A DNA stretch of 64,000 bases from Streptomyces sp. NRRL B-3428. GTDB lineage: Bacteria > Actinomycetota > Actinomycetes > Streptomycetales > Streptomycetaceae. Position numbers and translations under genes: made by a program. The stretch lies in assembly GCA_000721375.1 (NCBI GenBank), contig JOGW01000001.1:62001-126000 (forward strand), written 5' to 3'. A model generated the notes under the pieces. That model had not been told where the DNA came from and ran no database searches. It saw only the letters and a list, made by a program, of their open reading frames with translations. Positions 53,453 to 61,253 of this stretch are shown here, piece after piece (the stretch's first letter is position 1; each line of letters opens with the position of its first letter).

Positions 53453-54199
53453 ATGTCGCCCTACGACCCGTCGGCCTACCCGTCCTTCGCCGTCACCGTC
53501 GACCTGGTCGTGCTGACCGTGCGTCGTCACTCGCTGTGTGCGCTGACGGTGCGGCGCGGAGAGCCGCCGTTCCAGGGGCGGTGGGCGCTGCCCGGCGGCT
53601 TCGTGAAGGCCGACGAGGATCTGGCGGCCGCCGCGGCCCGTGAGCTCGTGGAGGAGACCGGGCTCTGCGTGCACGATCCGTCCGCCCCGGACGCCTCGGG
53701 CAACGGCGCGCATCTCGAGCAGCTGGCCACCTATGGCGACCCGCAGCGCGACCCCCGTATGCGGGTGGTCAGCGTCGCGCACCTCGCACTGGCCCCCGAC
53801 CTGCCGGCCCCGCGCGCCGGCGGCGACGCCAACAGCGCCCGCTGGTCACCCGTCGAGACCTTCCTCGACCAGAACGACGAACAGGGCGCCCTGGCCTTCG
53901 ACCACGCCCAGATCCTCGGCGACGGGGTGGAGCGGGCCCGTTCGAAGATCGAGTACTCCTCGCTCGCCACGGCGTTCTGCACACCGGAGTTCACCGTCGG
54001 CGAGCTGCGTCGGGTGTACGAAGCGGTGTGGGGCGTGGCCCTCGACCCCCGCAACTTCCACCGCAAGGTCACCGGTACGCCGGGCTTCCTGGTGCCCACC
54101 GGCGGCACCACCACCCGTCAGGGCGGCCGCCCGGCCCAGCTCTTCCGCGCCGGCGGCGCGACCCTCCTCAACCCGCCGATGCTGCGCCCCGAGGTCTGA
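53453..54199 (+). CDS. Nudix-related transcriptional regulator, NrtR family
   Basis: The 248-residue protein has an N-terminal Nudix domain with a complete Nudix box, GGFVKADEDLAAAAARELVE then ETGL, and a C-terminal winged helix (EYSSLATAFCTPEFTVGELRRVYEAVW, NFHRKV). NrtR regulators control NAD or sugar metabolism and sense ADP-ribose or related ligands; many lost Nudix catalysis, but the box here looks intact, so hydrolysis is possible. No NAD biosynthesis genes are adjacent. The 3' end is duplicated over 38 bp beyond the stop. Confidence 0.85.
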   Translation: MSPYDPSAYPSFAVTVDLVVLTVRRHSLCALTVRRGEPPFQGRWALPGGFVKADEDLAAAAARELVEETGLCVHDPSAPDASGNGAHLEQLATYGDPQRDPRMRVVSVAHLALAPDLPAPRAGGDANSARWSPVETFLDQNDEQGALAFDHAQILGDGVERARSKIEYSSLATAFCTPEFTVGELRRVYEAVWGVALDPRNFHRKVTGTPGFLVPTGGTTTRQGGRPAQLFRAGGATLLNPPMLRPEV

Positions 54200-54235
54200 C
54201 CCTCCTCAACCCTCCGATGCTGCGCCCCGCGGTAT
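54160..54235. repeat. 38-bp tandem duplication across the NrtR stop
   Basis: Units at 54160-54197 and 54198-54235 (GACCCTCCTCAACCC...) differ at about four positions; a shorter copy of CCCCGAGGTCTGACCC recurs near 54267-54281. The period is not a multiple of three. Confidence 0.85.
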
Positions 54236-54488
54236 GACCCTTCCTTCGGGCCGCCCTGCCGCAACCCCCGAGGTCTGACCCATCCCGCGTCCCGTCGCAC
54301 ACTCCGGGCCCACCCATGCGCACGCGCGAGCGAACCCGCGTACGCACGACCGAAATTCCGCCGCACCACATCCAACCCGCCCCCGACACCGCTCCTCACC
54401 CCTGCCCAAAAACGGCCAATCATGCCGATATCGTGCTGAAGGTACCCAGGGCCCCAGACCGCCCCCCGCCCCGCGCGCGAGAGAAGCG

Positions 54489-56417
54489 ATGATCCAGGCC
54501 ACCGGACTGACCAGCAATCCCAAGAAGCGCCTGCCGCCCACGATCGACGACGTCTCCTTCGAGGCGCGTTCAGGTCGCGTCACGGCATTGCTCGGTGCCG
54601 TCCCGGCCGAAACCACCGAAGTGCTCCGGCTGATGCTGCAACTGCGCCAGGGCCGCGGCGTGACCTACTTCCGAGGCCGCCCGCTCAACCGCATCGCCCA
54701 CCCCTCACGCGAGGTCGGCGTCATGCTCGGCGACGTCCCCGGCCACCCGTCCCGCACGGTCCGCGGACAGCTCCGCATGCTGTGCGCAGCGAGCGGAGTC
54801 CCCGTGACCCGCGCCGACGAAGTCCTCGAAGTGGTCGGCCTCGTCAGCCTGCGCGAAGAGCCGCTCGGCACCCTCTCGCGCGGCATGGACCGTCGCCTCG
54901 GCCTGGCCTGCGCCCTGCTCGCCGACCCGCACACCCTGGTCCTCGACGCCCCCGCCGACGCCCTCTCCGCCCGCGAAGCGGCCTGGCTGCACGCGATGCT
55001 CCGCGCCCACGCACAGCAGGGCGGCACGGTCCTGTTCACCACGTCCGACCCCAAGGAGGCCGCGCGGGCCGCAGACCGCGTCATCACCCTCGAACAGGGC
55101 TGCGTCGTCGCCGACCAGGACGCCGCCGACTTCGCCCGCACCCGGCTCCGCCCCCGCGTCGCCATCCGCTCCCCGCACGCGGCCCGCCTCCTCGCCCTCC
55201 TGACCAAGGAGGCCCGGGTCGCACGCCGCTCCGTGGAGATCGTCCGCGAGGACGGCAACCGTCTCTCGGTCTACGGCAGCACCACGGCCGCCGTCGGAGA
55301 GACCGCGTACAAGCACGGGGTCCTGCTGCACCAACTCGCCGACGAGATCGGCGACTCGGGCGCGCCCGCACCTGCTCAGGAGCCCACGTCGGCCGAGGCC
55401 GATTCGGCGGGCGGCACCCCGCGCGCGCAGCAAGACCTCGGTTCCGACCGGGTCGAACCGACGGCCACCCCCGCTTCGGCGCAGACGGCCTCCACCACCT
55501 CGTACGCCCAAGAGGGCAAGCGACCGGAAAGCGGCGAGGGGACGGACAAGGCGGCGAACAGCAAGGCCAACGCTGTTCCCCGATCGACCAGTTCAGGACA
55601 GCCGGTCGCGCTCCACCCCCTCCCGCCCCCCATCACGGTCCACCCGGCCCGCTCCCCCCTGCGCCCCCTCCGCTACGAACTCCGCCGCGCCCTCGGTATC
55701 CCCACCGGCTACCTCGTCACGGCCCTCGCGCTCGCCGTCTCCGCCGTGATCTCCGTCGTCCTGGCCCGCACCGGCCACACCCCGCTGCCCAGGCTGCTCG
55801 CCGCCTGGCCGCACGACCTGCCGCTGCCCCCGGCCGCCCTGGGGGCAGGGCTGCTCGGTGCCCTGTCGTTCGGGGACGAGTTCAAGTACCCCTCGCTCGC
55901 CGCCGACCGCGGCACCGTCCCGCGCCGGCTCGGGCTGCTCGCCGCCAAACTCGTCGTCTGCGCGGCGACCGCCCTGCTCGTCGCGACCCTCGTACTGCTC
56001 TGCGACGCCGCACTGCTGCATGTCGTCTACGGCGAGGAAGTGACCCGGCTGCCCGCCGACTGGGCTTCGCTGGTGGCGAGTTGGCTCTGTCTCGTCACCG
56101 GCTGCTCCTGGGCCGGGCTGCTCGCTGCGGGCGTCTTCCGTTCCACCGCCGCGGGCCTCGCCGCGCTGCTCGCCGTACCCGTCGTACTCGTCCCGGTCGT
56201 ACAGAAGGCGCTGTCGGGCCACGCGGTACGCGACACCGCCGGAATCGCCGGCCGGCTGCGCGATCTCGCCCTCGTCCAGTGGCCGGTCGGCAGCGAGCGC
56301 TACCTCGCGGGCGCCGTGCGGATGCTGGCCCAACCCATCGCATTCACGCTGGCGTTGAGTCTCGTGGCGCTGATGGCGGCGTACCTCCTGACGTCGATGC
56401 GCACCCGAGTCCGCTGA
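54489..56417 (+). CDS. ABC-like protein with degenerate ATPase fused to a membrane domain
   Basis: The 642-residue protein has an ABC-type N-terminal domain and a C-terminal membrane domain with about six helices. ATPase motifs are altered: the P-loop region reads GAVPAETT (residues 36-43, no GKS/T), the signature is LSRGM (129-133), Walker B is LVLDAP with Ala154 in place of the catalytic Glu, and the H-loop position is Ser186. The linker (about 295-385) is low in complexity. ATG 54489 follows GAGAGAAG. ATP hydrolysis is unlikely; it may act as a sensor, scaffold or partner of another ABC protein. It is upstream of whiH. Confidence 0.82.
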   Translation: MIQATGLTSNPKKRLPPTIDDVSFEARSGRVTALLGAVPAETTEVLRLMLQLRQGRGVTYFRGRPLNRIAHPSREVGVMLGDVPGHPSRTVRGQLRMLCAASGVPVTRADEVLEVVGLVSLREEPLGTLSRGMDRRLGLACALLADPHTLVLDAPADALSAREAAWLHAMLRAHAQQGGTVLFTTSDPKEAARAADRVITLEQGCVVADQDAADFARTRLRPRVAIRSPHAARLLALLTKEARVARRSVEIVREDGNRLSVYGSTTAAVGETAYKHGVLLHQLADEIGDSGAPAPAQEPTSAEADSAGGTPRAQQDLGSDRVEPTATPASAQTASTTSYAQEGKRPESGEGTDKAANSKANAVPRSTSSGQPVALHPLPPPITVHPARSPLRPLRYELRRALGIPTGYLVTALALAVSAVISVVLARTGHTPLPRLLAAWPHDLPLPPAALGAGLLGALSFGDEFKYPSLAADRGTVPRRLGLLAAKLVVCAATALLVATLVLLCDAALLHVVYGEEVTRLPADWASLVASWLCLVTGCSWAGLLAAGVFRSTAAGLAALLAVPVVLVPVVQKALSGHAVRDTAGIAGRLRDLALVQWPVGSERYLAGAVRMLAQPIAFTLALSLVALMAAYLLTSMRTRVR

Positions 56418-56609
56418 CCTCGCGGATTCCGAACCGCCGCCGTCCATAGCAGAACAGAACGGTAGTTCAGCCTGATCGACCTACAACACCCTGCTAATGC
56501 CGCTTTCTTTACGATAAGGCGTCAATTACGGCACGGTAAGCGATCACCCTTTCGTGTGCTTTTCACCAAAGACCTCAAGGGGGTTGGGGCCCGCGCCGAC
56601 AAAGGATCC

Positions 56610-57497
56610 GTGAGTACCCTTGCGCACACCATGATGACCGCCGCCCGCTCCGCCGACTCTGGCCTCGCAGGACCGGGCGAACTCGACCGCTACCCCTACG
56701 CGGAGACGCCCGGCGTCGACCGCGTACCAGCACCGGCCTGGGAGGGCCATGAGCAGGACCTCGGCCGGGTCGGCCGGCGCGCGGCCGGCAGCCGCGGCCG
56801 CGGCCTGCACGGCCAACTCGTCCAGCAGCTCGGCCAGATGATCGTCTCCGGCGACCTCGGCGCGGACCGCCCGCTGGTCCCCGAGGAGATCGGCCAGCGT
56901 TTCGAGGTGTCCCGCACCGTCGTCCGCGAATCGCTGCGCGTCCTCGAGGCCAAGGGCCTCGTGAGCGCCCGCCCCAATGTCGGTACGCGGGTGCGTCCGG
57001 TCAGCGACTGGAACCTTCTCGACCCGGACATCATCGAGTGGCGGGCGTTCGGACCGCAGCGCGACGACCAGCGCCGTGAGCTGACCGAGCTGCGCTGGAC
57101 GATCGAACCGCTCGCCGCCCGGCTCGCCGCGGGCCACGGCCGCGACGAGGTGCAGCAGCGCGTCGCCGACATGGTGGAGATCATGGGCCATGCCCTCGGG
57201 CAGGGCGACGCGCTGACCTTCTCGCGTGCCGATGCCGAATTCCACTCGCTCCTGATCCAGCTCGCCGGCAACCGCATGCTGGAGCACCTCTCGGGCATCG
57301 TCTCGGCCGCCCTGCAGGTCTCCGGCGGCCCGATCTTCGGCTGCGACCGGCCCACCGAGGCCTCGCTCGCGCACCACGCCCGGATCGCCGACGCCCTCGC
57401 GGCCGGCGACGGCACGGCCGCCGAGAACGCCATGCGTCAACTGCTGACGGTGCACCCCGACGTGGAGCGTGTGGTGCCCGCGCCGCGCGAGCACTGA
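56610..57497 (+). CDS. whiH: GntR-family sporulation regulator WhiH
   Basis: WhiH is needed for sporulation septation in aerial hyphae of Streptomyces. The 295-residue protein has an N-terminal disordered segment of about 70 residues, the GntR winged helix (LHGQLVQQLGQMIVSGDLGADR, EIGQRFEVSRTVVRESLRVL) and a FadR-type helical effector domain (DADAEFHSLLIQLAGNRML-like, HHARIADALAAGD). GTG 56610 has AAGGA just upstream and gives the usual length. In S. coelicolor the gene is directly upstream of hrdB and transcribed by sigma-WhiG. ACGATAA at 56511-56517 is a partial WhiG -10, but no TAAA-like -35 fits. Confidence 0.92.
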   Translation: MSTLAHTMMTAARSADSGLAGPGELDRYPYAETPGVDRVPAPAWEGHEQDLGRVGRRAAGSRGRGLHGQLVQQLGQMIVSGDLGADRPLVPEEIGQRFEVSRTVVRESLRVLEAKGLVSARPNVGTRVRPVSDWNLLDPDIIEWRAFGPQRDDQRRELTELRWTIEPLAARLAAGHGRDEVQQRVADMVEIMGHALGQGDALTFSRADAEFHSLLIQLAGNRMLEHLSGIVSAALQVSGGPIFGCDRPTEASLAHHARIADALAAGDGTAAENAMRQLLTVHPDVERVVPAPREH

Positions 57498-57844
57498 CCC
57501 GCAGGATCACTTTCTTACGTTGCGCAGTCGCCGGACCGGGTCGGTTCGTACCGGTCCGGCGACTGGCTTTCGCGGCGGTCTGTGTAGGCGTATGTCCGCT
57601 TCTAAGCGTTATCACCGGTTACGCGGTGTGACTCGGGCCACGAAGATTGGGCGTAACGCTCTTCGAGGCAGCGCGATGACCTAAGAGGTGACTGCCGAGG
57701 AGGGAATACAGCGGCCGGTTTCGGCGCTGTGCGAGCTCCCCACATCACCCACCCCGCCGTCGGCCATCCCCAGCCGGCGGACGTCGGCTCCTGTCCCTCA
57801 CGGATGGAGCCGGAAGCCGTTTCCATCGTTCCGAGAGGTTGTTC
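57498..57844. other. whiH-hrdB intergenic region
   Basis: Contains the whiH terminator (57526-57564) and presumably the hrdB promoters. CACCG-N6-CGGTG near 57612-57627 is a small hairpin. GGGAAT at 57702-57707 followed 18 nt later by GCTG resembles a sigma-R site with one mismatch. Confidence 0.5.
57526..57564 (+). terminator. Terminator of whiH
   Basis: Perfect 14-bp arms (57526-57539, 57551-57564) with an 11-nt loop, 28 nt after the whiH stop. Confidence 0.85.
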
Positions 57845-59401
57845 GTGTCGGCCAGCACATCCCGTACGCTCCCGCCCGAGATCGCCGAGTCCGCATCTGT
57901 GATGGCGCTCATCGAGGCGGGAAAGGCTGAGGGGCAGATCGCCGGCGATGACGTGCGTCGTGCCTTCGAAGCTGACCAGATTCCGGCCACTCAGTGGAAG
58001 AACGTTCTGCGCAGCCTCAACCAGATCCTCGAGGAAGAGGGTGTGACGCTGATGGTCAGTGCCGCGGAGTCGCCGAAGCGCACCCGCAAGAGCGTCGCAG
58101 CGAAGAGTCCGGCCAAGCGCACCGCTACCAAGACCGTCGCCGCCAAGACGACGACGGTGAAGAAGGCCGCCTCGTCGATCTCGGCCGCGACCGCCGCCCC
58201 TGCCGGCGAGGTCGAGGCATCGGTCGAGGACGAGGCTCCTGCCAAGAAGGCCGCGGCCAAGAAGACGGTCGCGAAGAAGACCGCCGCCAAGAAGACGGCG
58301 GCCAAGAAGACCACCGCGAAGAAGACCGCGGGCAAGAAGGACGACGATCTGCTCGACGGCGATGAGCCGAACGAGGAGCCGACCGCGGGCAAGGACGACG
58401 ACGAGGAGGACGGCGAGGCCTCGGAGTCGAAGGGGTTCGTCCTCTCCGACGACGAGGAAGACGCGCCTGCCCAGCAGGTCGTCGTCGCCGGCGCCACCGC
58501 CGACCCGGTCAAGGACTACCTCAAGCAGATCGGTAAGGTCCCGCTGCTCAACGCCGAGCAGGAGGTCGAGCTCGCCAAGCGCATCGAGGCCGGTCTGTTC
58601 GCCGAGGACAAGCTGGCCAACGCCGACAAGCTCGCCCCCAAGCTCAAGCGCGAGCTGGAGATCATCGCCGAGGACGGGCGCCGCGCCAAGAACCACCTCC
58701 TGGAGGCCAACCTCCGTCTGGTGGTCTCCCTGGCCAAGCGCTACACCGGCCGCGGCATGCTCTTCCTGGACCTGATCCAGGAGGGCAACCTCGGTCTGAT
58801 CCGCGCGGTCGAGAAGTTCGACTACACCAAGGGCTACAAGTTCTCCACGTACGCCACCTGGTGGATCCGTCAGGCGATCACCCGCGCCATGGCCGACCAG
58901 GCCCGCACCATCCGTATCCCGGTGCACATGGTCGAGGTCATCAACAAGCTCGCGCGCGTCCAGCGCCAGATGCTCCAGGACCTGGGCCGTGAGCCCACCC
59001 CGGAGGAGCTGGCCAAGGAACTCGACATGACCCCCGAGAAGGTCATCGAGGTCCAGAAGTACGGTCGCGAGCCCATCTCGCTGCACACGCCGCTCGGTGA
59101 GGACGGCGACAGCGAGTTCGGTGACCTCATCGAGGACTCCGAGGCGGTCGTCCCGGCCGACGCGGTCTCCTTCACGCTCCTCCAGGAGCAGCTGCACTCC
59201 GTCCTCGACACGCTCTCCGAGCGCGAGGCGGGCGTGGTCTCGATGCGATTCGGTCTCACCGACGGTCAGCCGAAGACCCTCGACGAGATCGGCAAGGTCT
59301 ACGGCGTGACGCGTGAGCGCATCCGCCAGATCGAGTCGAAGACCATGTCGAAGCTGCGCCACCCGTCGCGTTCGCAGGTCCTGCGCGACTACCTCGACTA
59401 G
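57845..59401 (+). CDS. hrdB: Principal RNA polymerase sigma factor HrdB
   Basis: HrdB is the essential group 1 sigma factor of Streptomyces. The 518-residue protein starts [15 protein letters not shown], has a lysine/alanine-rich low-complexity segment (about residues 85-165), an acidic stretch, region 1.2 ([28 protein letters not shown]), region 2 with [14 protein letters not shown] and [14 protein letters not shown], region 3, and region 4 with [20 protein letters not shown] 57845 has GAGAGG 6 nt upstream. In S. coelicolor one promoter is sigma-R dependent; GGGAAT at 57702 is the likely equivalent here. Confidence 0.97.
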   Translation: MSASTSRTLPPEIAESASVMALIEAGKAEGQIAGDDVRRAFEADQIPATQWKNVLRSLNQILEEEGVTLMVSAAESPKRTRKSVAAKSPAKRTATKTVAAKTTTVKKAASSISAATAAPAGEVEASVEDEAPAKKAAAKKTVAKKTAAKKTAAKKTTAKKTAGKKDDDLLDGDEPNEEPTAGKDDDEEDGEASESKGFVLSDDEEDAPAQQVVVAGATADPVKDYLKQIGKVPLLNAEQEVELAKRIEAGLFAEDKLANADKLAPKLKRELEIIAEDGRRAKNHLLEANLRLVVSLAKRYTGRGMLFLDLIQEGNLGLIRAVEKFDYTKGYKFSTYATWWIRQAITRAMADQARTIRIPVHMVEVINKLARVQRQMLQDLGREPTPEELAKELDMTPEKVIEVQKYGREPISLHTPLGEDGDSEFGDLIEDSEAVVPADAVSFTLLQEQLHSVLDTLSEREAGVVSMRFGLTDGQPKTLDEIGKVYGVTRERIRQIESKTMSKLRHPSRSQVLRDYLD

Positions 59402-59421
59402 GTCTTCCCGGTCGTACGCAT

Positions 59422-59462
59422 ACGAGCCCGGCGCTCCCGCACTGCGGGGGTGCCGGGCTCGT
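59422..59462 (+). terminator. Terminator of hrdB
   Basis: Arms ACGAGCCCGGC (59422-59432) and GCCGGGCTCGT (59452-59462), with an inner CCCGC/GCGGG pairing in the loop. Confidence 0.85.
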
Positions 59463-59546
59463 CGCATGTCCGGGTCCGGGTCGCGGCCCCGGTCGTCCTG
59501 TCTGACGCTGTGCGTACCCATGACCACGAAGAGTCGAGGAGTGCGC

Positions 59547-60392
59547 ATGCGTCGTCCTCTGAGCGGGCGGCTCACGGCCGCTTCCGCCCTGCTGGCCGCG
59601 GCCGTGGCCGCGCCGCTCGCCGCCCCGGTCCCGGCCGTCGCCGACGGTGTCGTGATCGGCGGCAGCCCCGTCCAGGTGTCCGACAGTCCCTGGACGGTGG
59701 CCCTGGCCAGCCGTGACCGGTTCGGGGGTACGCGTGCCGGACAGTTCTGCGGCGGCGCCGTGGTCTCGCCGACCACCGTTCTGACCGCCGCGCACTGTCT
59801 GAGCGTGGAGGTGCTCGGCGCCCCGCTGGCGCTGGTGGACGATCTGCACGTCATCGCCGGGCGCAATGATCTGCGGGCCGCCGGCGGGCGTGAGGTGGCG
59901 GTGAGCAGCGCCTGGGTGAACGAGGAGTACGACCCCTTCACCAACGCCGGGGACCTCGCGGTCCTCACTCTGGCGAAGCCGCTGCCGAAGAGCCATGTCA
60001 TCCCCATGGCGCCGCCCGGTGACGCGGCGTACGAGGCGGGCACCCGCGCCCAGGTCTACGGCTGGGGCGACACCACCGGCCAGGGCGACTACTCGCGCTC
60101 CCTGCGCTCCGCACGGGTCCAGGTGCTTCCGGACGCGGTCTGCGAGGCGTCGTACCCGGGCAATGCGGACGGGACGTATCTGCGGGACGTGATGCTCTGT
60201 GCGGGCGAGATCGAGGGCGGCAAGGACGCCTGCCAGGGCGACAGCGGCGGTCCGCTGGTGGCCCGGGGGCGGCTGATCGGTCTGGTGTCCTGGGGGAGCG
60301 GCTGTGGACAGGCCGGGAGCCCCGGTGTCTATACGCGGATCAGCGAGGTGGTCGCCAGGCTGGCGCCGCCGCCCGCCACGAAGCGGCGGTAG
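59547..60392 (+). CDS. Secreted trypsin-like serine protease (S1)
   Basis: The 281-residue protein has a signal peptide (residues 1-33, RLTAASALLAAAVAAPLAAP) and an S1 domain without a recognised long propeptide (VVIGGSPV near residue 36 in place of IVGG). Catalytic residues: His83 in TAAHC, Asp136 in NAGDLAVL, Ser233 in GDSGGP. Several Cys suggest disulfides. ATG 59547 follows GAGGAG by 5 nt, which decides it over upstream ATGs. It converges with the small zinc-ribbon gene across two strong hairpins. Confidence 0.9.
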   Translation: MRRPLSGRLTAASALLAAAVAAPLAAPVPAVADGVVIGGSPVQVSDSPWTVALASRDRFGGTRAGQFCGGAVVSPTTVLTAAHCLSVEVLGAPLALVDDLHVIAGRNDLRAAGGREVAVSSAWVNEEYDPFTNAGDLAVLTLAKPLPKSHVIPMAPPGDAAYEAGTRAQVYGWGDTTGQGDYSRSLRSARVQVLPDAVCEASYPGNADGTYLRDVMLCAGEIEGGKDACQGDSGGPLVARGRLIGLVSWGSGCGQAGSPGVYTRISEVVARLAPPPATKRR

Positions 60393-60405
60393 CGCGGCGG
60401 GGCCG

Positions 60406-60438
60406 CTTGGCCGCCCACGAGGACCGTGGGCGGCCAAG
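60406..60438. terminator. Terminator hairpin 1 after the S1 protease
   Basis: Perfect 14-bp arms (60406-60419 and 60425-60438) with loop AGGAC. Confidence 0.85.
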
Positions 60439-60454
60439 TGGCCGGGCAGACGAA

Positions 60455-60498
60455 GACGACGGGCGGGCAGCCCCTGTGGGGGCTGCCCGCCCGTCGTC
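60455..60498. terminator. Terminator hairpin 2, 20-bp perfect stem
   Basis: Arms 60455-60474 and 60479-60498 are exact complements, loop TGTG, between convergent genes. It would be a strong stop for transcripts from both sides. Confidence 0.9.
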
Positions 60499-60544
60499 AT
60501 GACCGGCCTGGCCGGCGCTGCTCGCTCGTCGTGGATGCGAAGTG

Positions 60545-60775
60545 TCAGCGTTCTTCGGTGTCAGCAGTCGCCGGGGCGGCAGTGAGCCGCTCCGTCTCAT
60601 CCTGTATCTCAGCGGCGATCTTCTTGAGTTCCGGCTCGAACTTGCGACCGTGGTGGGCGCAGAAGAGCAGTTCACCGCCGCTCAGGAGTACGACGCGCAG
60701 ATAGGCCTGGGCGCCGCAGCGATCGCAGCGGTCTGCGGCCGTCAGCGGGCTCGCGGGGGTCAGAACAGTAGTCAC
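60545..60775 (-). CDS. DUF7455-type small zinc-ribbon protein
   Basis: A 76-residue protein with the cysteine/histidine pattern DRCGAQAYLRVVL and LLFCAHHGRKF (CxxC...CxxH), likely binding one Zn2+, followed by a helical, charged tail (PELKKIAAEIQDE). Members are found across actinobacteria and their function is unknown. GTG 60775 has GAAGAGG upstream. It converges with the S1 protease and is divergent from parE across a 478-bp gap. Confidence 0.85.
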   Translation of the reverse strand: MTTVLTPASPLTAADRCDRCGAQAYLRVVLLSGGELLFCAHHGRKFEPELKKIAAEIQDETERLTAAPATADTEER

Positions 60776-61253
60776 GTCGCCTCTTCTCTAGCTCGACGAG
60801 CTGTCGTACCAGGGTCAACATCCAACCAGCCCGAAAACGTTCCCGCTCGGGGCTTTTCCTCGAAACTTTCTTCTCAAGGGGGTGGGCTGCAACCGGGTGG
60901 CGGCGAAGGTGCCGTATTTCTCGCTTACGGTTTCGCTTTGTCTGCCTAGTTGCTTGTCGTGTCCTGTTGTCGGTCGTTGTTGCGGCTGGCCTGCCTGGTC
61001 CTCCCCGGTCTGGGCGGACCGGGTTGTTCATGAGGACGTGCCCGGAGCCTAAATGGTTCATGCCTGCTTGGGAACGTGATATCCGCATCACCCCTTCGAG
61101 GGATCGAACAGGCGTGCGGCTCTGCACTACTCTGTCGTCAGCCGAGGGTGGCGTTACATCGGCTCTACCAGGCCTCGGTACCCTCTGACGCGGTACTCGG
61201 TACCGGACCCCGGTACCGGGGCCCCAATTGAAATTCAGCGAGGAGCGAAACGC
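60776..61253. other. Divergent region between the zinc-ribbon gene and parE
   Basis: No gene seen. It holds a LexA-like site (61105-61118), a -10 (TACTCT 61128-61133) and a palindromic leader (CCCCGGTACCGGGG at 61208-61221). The left part (60790-61080) has no recognisable feature. Confidence 0.5.
61105..61118 (+). promoter_or_regulatory. LexA-box-like sequence upstream of parE
   Basis: CGAACAGGCGTGCG matches CGAAC-N4-GTTCG with one mismatch and precedes TACTCT (61128-61133) by 9 nt, overlapping the -35 position. It is not proven to be functional. Confidence 0.4.

Noticed and set aside
56495-56517. WhiG-type promoter for whiH (ACGATAA as -10)
   Set aside because: The -10 matches partly, but TAAT is only 11 nt away and no TAAA at 15-16 nt fits. 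Left as a note in the gene entry.
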